From: Streptomyces panaciradicis
GTDB lineage: Bacteria > Actinomycetota > Actinomycetes > Streptomycetales > Streptomycetaceae
Assembly: GCF_023516615.1 (NCBI RefSeq)
Contig: NZ_JAMGBF010000008.1
Location: 21,666 to 85,665, forward strand
Length of the DNA stretch: 64,000 nucleotides
Reading direction: 5' to 3'
Notes under the pieces: generated by a model
Told to the model about the DNA's origin: nothing
Databases searched by the model: none
What the model saw: only the letters and a program-made list of their open reading frames with translations
In this document: in pieces, positions 41,994-51,197 of the stretch
Layout: every line of letters starts with the position of its first letter
Numbering within the stretch: position 1 is the stretch's first letter
Made by a program: the position numbers and the translations under genes

Positions 41994-42665
41994 TCAGCCC
42001 GCCACCACGACCTCGTCGGCGCGGCGGACCGTGCCCGGCGCCTCCGCCTCGCGCCGCCTGCGGCGCAGCGCGAACCGGTCGAGCCACAGCGCGCCCAGCA
42101 GCCCGGCGGTCGCGCCCAGCAGCGCCGTACCCGCCAGGGCGCGGGACCTGTTGCCCTGCACCGGGGCGGCACTCGGGGCGACCAGGACGGACGCCGTGAT
42201 CCGCGCGCCGGGGGCCACGCCCTCCTTCTCCTGCACGGCCGCCACATGCCGGGAGTACACCTCGATGACCCGCTGGACCGCCGTGTCGGCCGCGACGGCG
42301 TCACCGCGGCGCGCCTGCACCTGCACCGAGGGGATGAGATAGCGCGGCGTCGCGCTGGTGCCGCTGTTGCGCGGGATCAGCTGGTACGTCCCGTGCACTC
42401 CGGCGGCCGCCAGCTCCCTGCGCCCGGCGGGCGACTCCACCTGCTGGATGACGCCGTACGACAGGGTGGCGAGCGGCGGCTGGAGGTTGGTCAGCTGGTT
42501 CGGCTGGGAGCCGGTCACCGGCGGCTTGAGCACGACCACCGCCGAACTCAGCCAGCGCGGGGCCGGGTGCAGCACCTTGTAGGCTCCGGCGGCCGTCAGC
42601 AGGAGCGCGAGCAGCAGCACGTACCAGCGGCGGAGCAGCGCTTCGGCGACGTCACGAGGCGACAC
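41994..42665 (-). CDS. Wzz-like polysaccharide chain-length determinant protein 1
   Basis: 223 residues. N-terminal LLRRWYVLLLALLLTAAGAYKV gives transmembrane helix 1 (about 12-30). A periplasm-side segment with SSAVVVLKPPV (about 38-48) follows, then the second helix (about 180-200), with a basic cytoplasmic tail. This two-helix layout is that of Wzz/capsule co-polymerases. It lacks a tyrosine-kinase domain. The start is GTG 42665, preceded by AAGGAA. It diverges from the Wzz-Wzy fusion gene across 68 bases. Confidence 0.83.
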   Translation of the reverse strand: MSPRDVAEALLRRWYVLLLALLLTAAGAYKVLHPAPRWLSSAVVVLKPPVTGSQPNQLTNLQPPLATLSYGVIQQVESPAGRRELAAAGVHGTYQLIPRNSGTSATPRYLIPSVQVQARRGDAVAADTAVQRVIEVYSRHVAAVQEKEGVAPGARITASVLVAPSAAPVQGNRSRALAGTALLGATAGLLGALWLDRFALRRRRREAEAPGTVRRADEVVVAG

Positions 42666-42733
42666 GGGGATTCCTTCCGTCGGCACCGATCCTCGCAGGC
42701 GCACGGGCGGTTCGCCACCAAAAGGGAGTTCTC

Positions 42734-44758
42734 ATGAGCCTTGCCGACCTTTTGGCGATCATGCGCAGGCGCTGGTACTTCATGGTGCCCCTCACCCTGC
42801 TCAGCGTCCTCGCCGGCGGCTACCTGTACCGGACCATCCCGGTCTCCTACGAGTCGCAGAGCTCCGTCACCCTCCTGGACTCCACGGCGATCGCCGATCT
42901 CGCGCCGACCTTCGGCAACCCCCTGTCGAACGCGGGCGGTTCGCTGGTCGTCACCGCCGACGTGCTGATCAGGACGCTCCAGTCGAGCGACTCGGCCAAG
43001 GAGCTGCGCTCCCGCGGCGTCACCGACCAGTACACGGTCGGCTTCGCGCCGCAGGCCGACAGCCCGCTGCTCACCCTGAGCGTCACCGGCACCGACCGTC
43101 AGAAGGTGCTCCGGGAGACCACCACGCTCACCAAGTTCACCGGCGAGCAGCTCAAGGCCCTGCAGGCCGCGTCCAAGGTGCCGGCCGTGTACGCGGTGCA
43201 GTCCGCGCCGGTCGTCCTGCCGCAGACCCCGGTCTCCCAGTCCAAGGGCCGCTACCAGGGCATCGCGGCGGTGGTCATCGTCGGCATGGTCGCGGCGTTC
43301 CTGCTGTCCATCCTCGCCGAGGGCGTCGCGGTGGTCCGCCGCCGCGGCCGCGCCCTGGCCGGATACGTGCCCCGGCGCCACCGTGCCCGGCCGCCCGAGC
43401 GGCCCAAGGGCCTGCTCGTGCGCCGCCTGGACGCCACCACGGTCCTCACCGGCTATCTCGTGCTGGCCTTCTTCGTGCCCTCCAACCTCACCCTGCCCGC
43501 GCTGGGCGGCGTCGGCACACCCGCCAACGTCTTCGCCCTGCTGGGACTTCTCTGGTACCTCGCGACCTGGCTGGGCGGCCGGATCCTGCCGGCCGAGGGC
43601 ACCAGGCTGCCCCGCGTGGTGATGTGCCTGCTGGCCGCCGCCGTGCTGCTGGCCTACCTCGCCAATGCCACCCGGGACAGCTCGCACGAGGAGGTCCTCG
43701 GCGCCGACCGCGGGCTCATCGGGCTGGGGGTGTGGGTGGCGCTGGTGGTGCTCTCCTCGGCCGGCATCCAGGAGCGCAGCCGGCTGGAGACGCTGATGCG
43801 CCGGCTCGTCGTCCTGGGCACCGTCGTCGCCCTGATCGGCTACTACGACTTCTTCGCCGCGACGAACATCGCCGACTCCATCCACATCCCGGGCCTGCAC
43901 TCCAGCACCGCCGGGATCAGCGCCATGGACCGCGGCTCGTTCACCCGGCCGCGCTCCACCACCGCCCATCCGCTGGAGTTCGGCGGGATGCTGGCCATCC
44001 TGCTCCCCTTCGCCGTCCACCAGGCCTTCGACCCGGTACGCCGGCACGCGGGCGCGATGCGCCGCTGGGCCCCCGTCGCGATCATGGGAGGCGCCCTTCC
44101 GCTGACGGTGTCCAGGACCTCCATCATCGGCGCCTTCATCGTGATCCTGGTGATGGTGCCCCGCTGGAAGCCGCAGCGCCGCTGGGCCGCGATCGCACTG
44201 ATCCTGGGTTCCGTGGCCGGCTTCAAGGTGATCATCCCGGGCCTGATCGGCACCATCACCAACCTGTTCGCCAGCTTCCTGTCCAACTCCGACAGCAGCA
44301 CCCAGGCCCGCACCGTGAAGTACAGCGCGATCGTGCCCTACCTGGAGGAACACCCCTGGTTCGGGCGGGGGTTCGGCACCTTCACCCCGGACCTGTACTT
44401 CTTCACCGACAACCAGTACATGCTGACCCTCGCCGAGACGGGCGCCCTGGGGACGGTCGCGCTGCTCGCCCTGTTCGTCACCGGCATCCACCAGGGCGGT
44501 GCCGTACGGCGCCTGGCCCGCACGGAGACGGACCGGGAGCTCGGGCAGGCCTTCCTCGCCTCGGCCCTGGTCGCCCTCGTCATCAGCGCCACCTTCGACG
44601 CCCTCAGCTTCCCCATGTACGCCGGGATGTTCTTCCTGACCCTGGGCGCGGGCGGCAGCTACCTGGGCTTCATCCGCCGCGAGGCCGCCGCTGCCGCCGT
44701 CCCCGCCCCTCGTACGACGTCCGAAGTCAAGGTCCCCCAACTCGCGGAGTCCCGATGA
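42734..44758 (+). CDS. Fused Wzz-like chain-length protein and Wzy/O-antigen-ligase polymerase
   Basis: 674 residues in one open frame. Residues 1-200 form a Wzz-like module: LLAIMRRRWYFMVPLTLLSVL (transmembrane helix about 14-32), SYESQSSVTLLDS, and a second helix near 174-196. After a basic linker, about ten more helices (about 235-650) contain a Wzy_C/O-antigen-ligase region including TVSRTSIIGAFIVI and EHPWFGRGFGTF. In most bacteria chain-length control and polymerisation are separate proteins. It is the only polymerase candidate in the locus. ATG 42734; the stop overlaps the next glycosyltransferase start as ATGA. Confidence 0.88.
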   Translation: MSLADLLAIMRRRWYFMVPLTLLSVLAGGYLYRTIPVSYESQSSVTLLDSTAIADLAPTFGNPLSNAGGSLVVTADVLIRTLQSSDSAKELRSRGVTDQYTVGFAPQADSPLLTLSVTGTDRQKVLRETTTLTKFTGEQLKALQAASKVPAVYAVQSAPVVLPQTPVSQSKGRYQGIAAVVIVGMVAAFLLSILAEGVAVVRRRGRALAGYVPRRHRARPPERPKGLLVRRLDATTVLTGYLVLAFFVPSNLTLPALGGVGTPANVFALLGLLWYLATWLGGRILPAEGTRLPRVVMCLLAAAVLLAYLANATRDSSHEEVLGADRGLIGLGVWVALVVLSSAGIQERSRLETLMRRLVVLGTVVALIGYYDFFAATNIADSIHIPGLHSSTAGISAMDRGSFTRPRSTTAHPLEFGGMLAILLPFAVHQAFDPVRRHAGAMRRWAPVAIMGGALPLTVSRTSIIGAFIVILVMVPRWKPQRRWAAIALILGSVAGFKVIIPGLIGTITNLFASFLSNSDSSTQARTVKYSAIVPYLEEHPWFGRGFGTFTPDLYFFTDNQYMLTLAETGALGTVALLALFVTGIHQGGAVRRLARTETDRELGQAFLASALVALVISATFDALSFPMYAGMFFLTLGAGGSYLGFIRREAAAAAVPAPRTTSEVKVPQLAESR

Positions 44759-45654
44759 GCACCGTCGCCGTCATCGTCGTCACCTGGAACAGCGCCGGCG
44801 TGCTGCCCGGGTTCCTCGCCGCGCTGCCCGACGGCATGGCCGGCCTCGACCACCGGCTGGTCGTCGCCGACAACGACTCCGCCGACGACACCGTGGAGGT
44901 GCTGCGCACCCTGGCCCCCAACGCCACGGTCGTCGAGACCGGCCGCAACGCCGGGTACGCGGCCGGGATCAACGCGGCGCTGGCGGCGGCGGGTGAGTAC
45001 GACGCCGTCCTGATCTGCAACCCCGACATCCGGATGCGGCAGGGCTGCGCCAAGCGCCTCCTCGACAGCCTCGGCCACGGCGTCGGCATCGCCGTACCCC
45101 TGCTCTACGAGGAGGGCCACGACACCCCGCACCGCTCGCTGCGCCGTGAGTCGAGTGTCCTGCGGGCGCTGGGCGAGGCCGTCATCGGCAACACCCGCGC
45201 CGGACGCTTCCCGGCCCTGAGCGAACTGGTCACCGATCCCGCCGCCTACCGGCGGCCCACGCGCGCGGACTGGGCGACCGGGGCGCTGATGGCCCTGTCG
45301 AAGGAGTGCCTGGACGCGTGCGGCCGGTGGGACGAGTCGTTCTTCCTGTACTCGGAGGAGACCGAGTACTGCCTGCGGGCCCGGGACCTGGGCTACGCCA
45401 CCCAGCTGGAGCCGACCGCCGAGGCCGTGCATCTGGGCGGTGACTCCCAGGTGTCACCCCGTCTGTGGACCCTGCTCACCCTCAACCGCGTCCGCCTCTA
45501 CCGGCGCCGGCACGGCCCGCTCGCCACGGCCGCCTTCCGCGCGGCCGTGCTGCTGCGGGAGACCTCACGGGCGGCGCTGGGCCGCCCGGCCAGCCGCGCG
45601 GCGGCGGCCGCCCTCGCCCGGCCGGGGTCCCTGGACGTCACGCCGGGGCCGTGA
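44755..45654 (+). CDS. Family 2 glycosyltransferase (rhamnosyltransferase-like)
   Basis: 299 residues. VAVIVVTWNSAGVLPGFLAAL, then VVADNDSADDTVEVL and ETGRNAGYAAGINAAL are typical of WbbL-type GT2 enzymes, which often transfer rhamnose. DWATGALMALSKECLDACGRWDESFF (in parts) and YSEETEYCLRARDLGY are also in that style. The acceptor specificity cannot be read. It starts at ATG 44755 inside the polymerase stop, so it is translationally coupled to it. It converges on the VOC gene ten bases later. Confidence 0.92.
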   Translation: MSTVAVIVVTWNSAGVLPGFLAALPDGMAGLDHRLVVADNDSADDTVEVLRTLAPNATVVETGRNAGYAAGINAALAAAGEYDAVLICNPDIRMRQGCAKRLLDSLGHGVGIAVPLLYEEGHDTPHRSLRRESSVLRALGEAVIGNTRAGRFPALSELVTDPAAYRRPTRADWATGALMALSKECLDACGRWDESFFLYSEETEYCLRARDLGYATQLEPTAEAVHLGGDSQVSPRLWTLLTLNRVRLYRRRHGPLATAAFRAAVLLRETSRAALGRPASRAAAAALARPGSLDVTPGP

Positions 45655-45664
45655 CGGGGCGCGA

Positions 45665-46018
45665 TCAGGCGGGCTGCCACAGCTCGATCCGGTTGCCCTC
45701 CGGATCGGTGACCCAGCCGAACCGGCCGACGTCCGGCATGTCCTGCGTCTCGTCGGCCACGTCCGCGCCCTTGGCACGCAGCTGGGCGAGCATCGCCTCC
45801 AGGTCGCGGACGCGGAAGTTGAGCATGGTCTGCTGGGCGGGGGACCCGAAGCAGTCGGTGTCGGACTCGAACGCCGCGAACACCGTCGGCCCCGCCTCCT
45901 GCCGCCACAGGCCGACCTCGTCGGCGTCCAGGCCCAGGCAGTCGCGATACCAGGCGGTCAGGGCCGCCGGATCGGCGGCCCGCAGGAAGCAGCCGCCGAT
46001 TCCCAGCACTCGTTCCAT
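45665..46018 (-). CDS. VOC-superfamily protein (glyoxalase/bleomycin-resistance fold)
   Basis: 117 residues. Two beta-alpha-beta-beta-beta modules are visible: GIGGCFLRAADPAALTAWYRDCLGL at the start (in parts GIGGCFLRA and AWYRDCLGL) and DPEGNRIELWQP at the end, carrying the last metal-ligand Glu. The function cannot be specified within the superfamily. It starts at ATG 46018, possibly leaderless (CAGGAT six bases upstream). It is probably unrelated to the sugar genes on either side. Confidence 0.85.
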   Translation of the reverse strand: MERVLGIGGCFLRAADPAALTAWYRDCLGLDADEVGLWRQEAGPTVFAAFESDTDCFGSPAQQTMLNFRVRDLEAMLAQLRAKGADVADETQDMPDVGRFGWVTDPEGNRIELWQPA

Positions 46019-46030
46019 ACGGGCATCCTG

Positions 46031-47014
46031 TCAGCCGGTGCCCCGCGGCCGGCACACCATGGCCATGAAGTCGTGTCCCACGTCCGGCAGCACGGCGTCC
46101 TCGGCGGCGAAGCACCGCTCCAGCAGTTCCAGCGTCTCCGGCCGCTGGTCGCGGAAGTGGTGCGCGATGCCGGAGAACGCGATGTGCAGCACGGTGCCGC
46201 CGTAGGGCCGTTCCTCGACGACCTCGAAATGCCGTCGCAGACCCGGCAGCAGCGCCGCCGCGTCGACGGCCTCCGAGGGGTCGTCCAGCACCATCGAGAG
46301 CCGGCTGGGCCGCACCACACGGTGCTTGATCCGGCCGTCGGCCAGCCGCCGCCGCTCCTCGGGGAGCAGGGCGAGCAGGGCGTTCGCCGCGTCGAGCTGG
46401 GCGTCGGTCCACTGGAAGCGGGTGGGGCCGACGAACTCGTCGACCACGAACGTGCCGTCCGGCTCGATCAGTCGGGCCAGCCGCGGCAGGGTCTCGTCGA
46501 GGTGGTCGAAGTGGTGCAGGGACTGCAGGCCCAGCAGGACGTCGAAGCGCTCCCCGTCGGCGGTCATCCGGTTGACGTCGGTGACCCGGAAGCGCAGCAC
46601 GTCCCCGAGCCCTTCCTCGGCGGCCGTCCGGGTGGCGAAGTCGATGCGCTCCGGGGCCACGTCCACGCCCTCCAGCAGGGAGAACGCGCCGGTCCTCGCC
46701 CACAGCAGCTCGTTGCCGCCGGTGCCGCAGCCCAGCGACAGGCCGCGCAGGTCGGTGCGGGGCGCGAAGTGCTTGGCGGCGACGTACTCGGGGAACGACG
46801 TGTCCGCGTCTCCCGTCATCAGCAGGTTCCACCGCTTGATCACCGCCGGTATCGCCCACCACTCGGTCAGCGAGGGGTCGACCCGCGACCAGTGCTGGAC
46901 CACCCGCGCGCCGCCGCGCACCCGCAGCTTGGCCAGCACCGGGTCCAGGTCCAGCTTGCGCACCTTGCGCAGCAGCCGGTCCGCGTCGTGTCGGTTGACC
47001 AGGTTGTTCAGCAT
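46031..47014 (-). CDS. Class I SAM-dependent methyltransferase
   Basis: 327 residues. SAM motif I is LSLGCGTGGNELLWA (about 92-106), motif II VDVAPERIDFA, and a GLQSLHHFDHL segment follows. It probably methylates a sugar hydroxyl or a nucleotide-linked precursor of the polysaccharide; another small-molecule target is possible. ATG 47014 shares a base with the upstream methyltransferase stop (TGATG), so the two are coupled. Confidence 0.87.
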   Translation of the reverse strand: MLNNLVNRHDADRLLRKVRKLDLDPVLAKLRVRGGARVVQHWSRVDPSLTEWWAIPAVIKRWNLLMTGDADTSFPEYVAAKHFAPRTDLRGLSLGCGTGGNELLWARTGAFSLLEGVDVAPERIDFATRTAAEEGLGDVLRFRVTDVNRMTADGERFDVLLGLQSLHHFDHLDETLPRLARLIEPDGTFVVDEFVGPTRFQWTDAQLDAANALLALLPEERRRLADGRIKHRVVRPSRLSMVLDDPSEAVDAAALLPGLRRHFEVVEERPYGGTVLHIAFSGIAHHFRDQRPETLELLERCFAAEDAVLPDVGHDFMAMVCRPRGTG

Positions 47015-47685
47015 CAGCGCTCCGTCCGTACGGCGATGAGCGACTTCGGCGCGCCGAGTACCCGCTCGCTGAGCAGCTCGGACCGGGGGAAGAGATAGCG
47101 CATCTCGGTGCGGGTCAGCAGCTCGATGTTGATCACGGCGTTCATCGCCGACTGAGGGCTGTCGGGGCGGCTGTGCACGAGCGGCCAGTGCCGCACCAGC
47201 CGGGCCCGGGCGGCCAGCGGCAGGAACTGGAAGCCGGGCGCCACGAAGTGCGGCTCGACGGGGAAGTAGCGGTACGGCGTCTGGATCCAGTGCAGCGGCG
47301 CCAGCCGCTCGACGGCCGCGACGAACCTCTGACGCTGGCTGTGGCCGCCGACGTGCTCGATGGTGGAGTTGGAGAACACCAGGTCGTAGCCGCCGGCGTC
47401 GCTCAGTTCGGCGGCCACCGCCGGGTCGGTGACGTCGGCGTTCTCCGCGGTGATCCAGTCGGGCAGGTCGGCCGGGTGGGCCTCCAGATTGATCAGATGG
47501 ACGTGCTTGGCGCGCACCGGCGCGCGCAGCCACATCTCGGCCGTCCCGCCCAGGTCGACGACGCTCATGTTCTCGATGCCGGGGAAGCAGCGCCGGAACC
47601 GCTCCCAGCGGGCGATGCGCAGGCGTTCGCCCAGGGAGCCCGGTGCGTCGACGAACTTGTTTCTCAGTGCGCGGGATCGGGGCAT
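47014..47685 (-). CDS. Class I SAM-dependent methyltransferase (SAM-binding domain)
   Basis: 223 residues. VVDLGGTAEMWLRA (about 42-55) replaces the usual GxGxG loop, followed by NADVTDP and YDLVFSNSTIEHVG (motif IV). It is similar to methyltransferases in glycan clusters. HWIQTPYRYFPVEPHFVAPGFQFLP is read in parts: TPYRYFPVEPHF, then PGFQFLP. ATG 47685. Probable glycan modification in series with the next methyltransferase, inferred from the overlap. Confidence 0.82.
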   Translation of the reverse strand: MPRSRALRNKFVDAPGSLGERLRIARWERFRRCFPGIENMSVVDLGGTAEMWLRAPVRAKHVHLINLEAHPADLPDWITAENADVTDPAVAAELSDAGGYDLVFSNSTIEHVGGHSQRQRFVAAVERLAPLHWIQTPYRYFPVEPHFVAPGFQFLPLAARARLVRHWPLVHSRPDSPQSAMNAVINIELLTRTEMRYLFPRSELLSERVLGAPKSLIAVRTER

Positions 47686-47750
47686 CGGATCAACCACCTG
47701 ACGTCGGAGCGGAACGGGAACGAGGAAGAGGAGCGGAGGCGCACGGGCCG

Positions 47751-48539
47751 TCACCAGTCCGTGTAGAAGCTGGCCGGGTTCACCAGGTAGCGGACGGTGG
47801 GGTGCGGCAGGTGCAGCACCCGGTGCCCGCGGCCGTACCGGCGGATCAGCTCCCAGTCCTCCCGGGGCAGCACCTCCGGTGTGCGGCGCAGCCGGCTGAA
47901 GCGCAGGGAGCGGTTCCGGCGGGCGACGAAGGCGTTGGTGTCCAGGAAGGCCTCGCGGGCCGCCCGGCGCCGGTCGAAGGGCACCGACAGGACGTCCTTC
48001 TCGCTGCCGTCGGGCAGGACGCGGCGCAGCGCCGTGTAGACGCCGTCGGGCCCGCCGGGGGCCTCCAGAGCCGCCAACGCCCTTTCCAGGTGGTCGGGTT
48101 CCCACAGGTTGTCGTCGTCGAGGAAGGCCACGTAGCGCGAGCGGGTGAGGCGGATGCCGACGTTGCGCACCACGCCCGCGACGCCGGTGTTGTGCGCCAG
48201 GGAGACGGCGAACAGCCTTGGGTCGGTGGGGAGTTCGGGCAGCCCGGCGCCGTCGTCGACCACGATGACGACCTGGTCGCGCACCGTCTGCCCCAGGGCC
48301 GAGCGCACCGCGGCACGCAGTGCCTCCGGGCGCCGGTGCGTGGCGATCACGGTGGCGACGAGCGCCGACGGTGGCGTCGGCAGCGCGGCGGACAGCCGCC
48401 GGGTCTCGGCGTCCTCGACACGGCGCAGCCGCAGCGCCGAGGGCGCCAGCAGGACCTTGTTGCGGGCCTCGAAGAGCACCAGCCACCCGAACAGCGCCTT
48501 GAGCAGCGTCCAGGGCGCCCGAGCGAGGCGGCGCGTCAT
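47751..48539 (-). CDS. Family 2 glycosyltransferase
   Basis: 262 residues. ATVIATHRRPEALRAAVRSAL starts the GT-A domain in the parts ATVIATHRRPEAL and RAAVRSALGQ, after an N-terminal amphipathic stretch (LLKALFGWLVLFEARNKVLL, about 12-31) that may bind the membrane. IVVDDGAGLP and AFLDDDNLWEPDH carry the donor and metal acids. The start ATG 48539 overlaps the beta-helix lipoprotein stop (ATGA). Donor unknown. Confidence 0.88.
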   Translation of the reverse strand: MTRRLARAPWTLLKALFGWLVLFEARNKVLLAPSALRLRRVEDAETRRLSAALPTPPSALVATVIATHRRPEALRAAVRSALGQTVRDQVVIVVDDGAGLPELPTDPRLFAVSLAHNTGVAGVVRNVGIRLTRSRYVAFLDDDNLWEPDHLERALAALEAPGGPDGVYTALRRVLPDGSEKDVLSVPFDRRRAAREAFLDTNAFVARRNRSLRFSRLRRTPEVLPREDWELIRRYGRGHRVLHLPHPTVRYLVNPASFYTDW

Positions 48540-49633
48540 GAGGCGGGCTCGGGGGCGATCGGGCGGCCGTCGGACATGCGGTTGTCGCGCCAGACGTTGC
48601 CGGCGCCGCCGTGGTTCCAGTGGGCGACCACGCCGTAGCCGCCGGCGGCGGGGTGGTACTGCGTCGAGAACACGTTGTTCGTGACCTTGATCCCGGTGGC
48701 GCCGGTGTCCCCGCCGTACAGGGCGTAGGCCCCGCCGGCGATCCAGTTGTGGTCGACGGTGACGTTGCGGACCACGCCGGTGTCGGCGAACAGGCCGATG
48801 CTCCCCGAGGCCCCCTGTTTGAGACCGGTCGGGTTCAGCAGGGTGTTGTGGCGGATGACCAGGTGCCCGGTGTTCCCGCCGCCGCTGATCACCGCGTTGG
48901 TGTGCTGCCACTCGCCGCCCTGGTTGATGAACGGCTCGATGTCGTGCACGTAGTTGTCGTGGATGTCGCCCTGGCCCATGGACAGCGCGTCGCCGAAGAC
49001 CGAGACGTCGCACCAGCCGACCTCGACGGAGCTGCCGCCCATGTTCGACACGGCGTAGTCCACCCCGCCGTTGTCCGGCCCCTTGCCGGGTACGGCCGTG
49101 ATGGTGGAGTGCAGCACGCGCAGGCCGTGGTAGCCGGGGCGCAGGTTGATGCCCCACCAGTTGTCCGAGGTGATCTTCGTGTCGATGACCGTGACGTCGT
49201 TGGCGTAGATGTCGAGCGAGCCGGTGATGTCCCAGCCCCGGATGGTCAGCCCGTTGGTACGGATGGCCTTGTAGCCGGTCTTGTGGGGGGTGAGGGCGAT
49301 GCGCGGGCCGGTGGTGCGGGCGTCGGGGAAGCCGCAGGCGCTCGGCGAGGAGCAGGCGGCCTTCGCCGCGGGGGAGCCGGATGTGCCGCTCGCCGAGGGC
49401 GTGCCCGACGGGGACGGCGAGGCGGTGGGGCTCGTCGGCGTCGCGGCGGGCGCCGAGCTCGCCGGACTGCCGCTCGGTGCCGCCGAGGAGCCGCTCGCCG
49501 GGCAGGTCAGCGCGTCGTCCGGGCAGTCCGGCAGCGCGGAGTCGTGCGATCCCGAGCAGGCGGCGCCCACCACCGCCAGCAGGGACGCCAGCAGCAGCCA
49601 GACGAGCGAACTCCGGCGGATACGCCGTGACAT
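48536..49633 (-). CDS. Lipoprotein with right-handed parallel beta-helix
   Basis: 365 residues. Signal peptide with lipobox VGAAC (Cys about 26), then a 60-residue Ser/Pro/Ala/Thr linker and a beta-helix domain (about 95-360) with repeats such as GLTIRGWDITG, VTVIDTKITSDNWWGINL, LVIRHNTLLNP and VTVDHNWIAGG. The fold is shared with pectate lyases, alginate epimerases and phage tailspikes, so it may bind or process the secreted polysaccharide. ATG 49633 follows GAGGTG. Its stop overlaps the next glycosyltransferase start. Confidence 0.87.
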   Translation of the reverse strand: MSRRIRRSSLVWLLLASLLAVVGAACSGSHDSALPDCPDDALTCPASGSSAAPSGSPASSAPAATPTSPTASPSPSGTPSASGTSGSPAAKAACSSPSACGFPDARTTGPRIALTPHKTGYKAIRTNGLTIRGWDITGSLDIYANDVTVIDTKITSDNWWGINLRPGYHGLRVLHSTITAVPGKGPDNGGVDYAVSNMGGSSVEVGWCDVSVFGDALSMGQGDIHDNYVHDIEPFINQGGEWQHTNAVISGGGNTGHLVIRHNTLLNPTGLKQGASGSIGLFADTGVVRNVTVDHNWIAGGAYALYGGDTGATGIKVTNNVFSTQYHPAAGGYGVVAHWNHGGAGNVWRDNRMSDGRPIAPEPAS

Positions 49634-49643
49634 GCGGTTCACC

Positions 49644-51197
49644 TCATGTCCTGTCGGGGAGGGCGGACGGTGCGGCCGACCGGTGCCGTCCGCGGTGGGG
49701 CCGTTCCACGCCGCGCAGGAAGTGGCGGCTGGGCAGGACGCACAGCGTGTAACACGCAAGGGCGACCGTGCCGTTGACGAGGAGCGCGAGCCGTCCGTCG
49801 CCCAGCAGGCGCTCCAGACCGAGGACGACCAGGGCCATCACGGCCCCGCCGAGGAAGGGCCAGGCACAGGCCCGGGCGATGCGGCCGAGGCCGATGCCGC
49901 CCCGGCCGAGGGCGAACAGGAAGACGGGCACCACCAGGCCGCCGGCCACCAGGACATGGCCCTGGGAGACGCCGACGATGCCGCCCAGGTGGGCGGCCGC
50001 GAGGAGCACCGGCACGAGGGAGACCAGCCACAGGCCCTGCACCAGGAAGAGCGAGCGGCGCTGTCCGACCGCGACCAGGCAGTCGTAGGCGAGTTCGCTG
50101 CCGATGCGGATCAGGCCGAGGACCATCAGCCACGGCAGGGCCGCTGCCGCCGGGGCCCAACGGTCGCCGTAGACCGTGCGGATGAGCGGCTCGGCGAGGC
50201 CCGCCAGCAGGACGCACAGCGGGACCGTGCCGGTGATCAGCACGCCCAGGGCACGGCTGAAGCCCTGGGCGAGCGCCTGCGGCGAGTCGGCCAGCCGCGA
50301 GAACCCGGCGAAGGACACCCGGCGGGCGGCCTCGGAGATGATCCGCACGGGCCAGCCGGAGATGTTGAAGGCGAGGACGTAGAAGCCGAGGGAGACACTG
50401 CCCAGCGTCGCGCCCACCACCATGGTGTCGACGTTGACCACCGCCAGGGCCAGCATGCTCGCCCCGGCCAGCGGCAGCCCGAATCGCAGCAGCGCCCGGG
50501 CCTGTTCGCCGTCCCAGCCGAACTTGAGGGTCCCCGGCGCCGCCAGCGCGCAGCCGATCAGCGTGACGACGTTCCCGACGACGGCGCCGACGGCGAAGCT
50601 CATCGCGCCCCAGCCCTCGAAGGCCAGCAGCAGGGTCACCGCCGTGCCGAGCACGAAGTTGAGCCCGTCGATGACCATCCGCCTGCCCTGGGCGAACTCT
50701 CGGGTCAGAAAGCCCCCGGGGACCTGCGCCACCCCGTCGATCACCACGCACAGGCACATCACCCGCAGCACGCCCGCGGCGTGCGGCGAGCCGAGCAGGC
50801 CGGCCACCGTCGGGGCCGCGGCGAACAGCGCCAGGTACAGCAGGCCGCTGGAGAGGGTGCTGAGGGTCAGCACGGTCGGCGCGAACCGCCGCGCGTCCCC
50901 CTCCCAGCGCACGATGGCCAGGCCCACGCCCAGTTCGTTCGCGGACAGCAGGACCAACAGCACCGTCTGGGCGATGCCGTACACGCCCCATTCCGCGGGG
51001 CCGAGGGCGAAGCGCGCCAGGACGATGCCGGTGGCGAAGTTGCCCAGGCGCAGAACGACGGTGTTGATCAGGCTCCAGCGGGCCGCGGAGCGGACCTTGC
51101 GGCCGAGGGAGGCAGTGGGCTGAGGTGCGGGGACGGGAGCAGCGGGTACGTCGCCCGTCTCACCGGTCGCGCTGTCCGGTGCGCGGGCGATGTCCAT
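49644..51197 (-). CDS. Wzx-like polysaccharide flippase (MOP superfamily)
   Basis: 517 residues with about 12-14 transmembrane helices. The opening SLGRKVRSAARWSLINTVVLRLGNF (in parts KVRSAARWSLIN, VVLRLGNF) and WGVYGIAQTVLLVLL are typical of PST/Wzx lipid-linked oligosaccharide flippases. It moves undecaprenyl-linked repeat units across the membrane for polymerisation. Its start overlaps the upstream Wzz-like gene by 38 bases, strongly suggesting coupling. The C-terminal tail is basic. Confidence 0.92.
   Translation of the reverse strand: MDIARAPDSATGETGDVPAAPVPAPQPTASLGRKVRSAARWSLINTVVLRLGNFATGIVLARFALGPAEWGVYGIAQTVLLVLLSANELGVGLAIVRWEGDARRFAPTVLTLSTLSSGLLYLALFAAAPTVAGLLGSPHAAGVLRVMCLCVVIDGVAQVPGGFLTREFAQGRRMVIDGLNFVLGTAVTLLLAFEGWGAMSFAVGAVVGNVVTLIGCALAAPGTLKFGWDGEQARALLRFGLPLAGASMLALAVVNVDTMVVGATLGSVSLGFYVLAFNISGWPVRIISEAARRVSFAGFSRLADSPQALAQGFSRALGVLITGTVPLCVLLAGLAEPLIRTVYGDRWAPAAAALPWLMVLGLIRIGSELAYDCLVAVGQRRSLFLVQGLWLVSLVPVLLAAAHLGGIVGVSQGHVLVAGGLVVPVFLFALGRGGIGLGRIARACAWPFLGGAVMALVVLGLERLLGDGRLALLVNGTVALACYTLCVLPSRHFLRGVERPHRGRHRSAAPSALPDRT

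Noticed and set aside
42596..44740. Long minus-strand open frame opposite the Wzz-Wzy fusion
   Set aside because: The protein composition is His/Gly/Gln-rich without any motif and opposes a gene with transmembrane helices and conserved polymerase segments.
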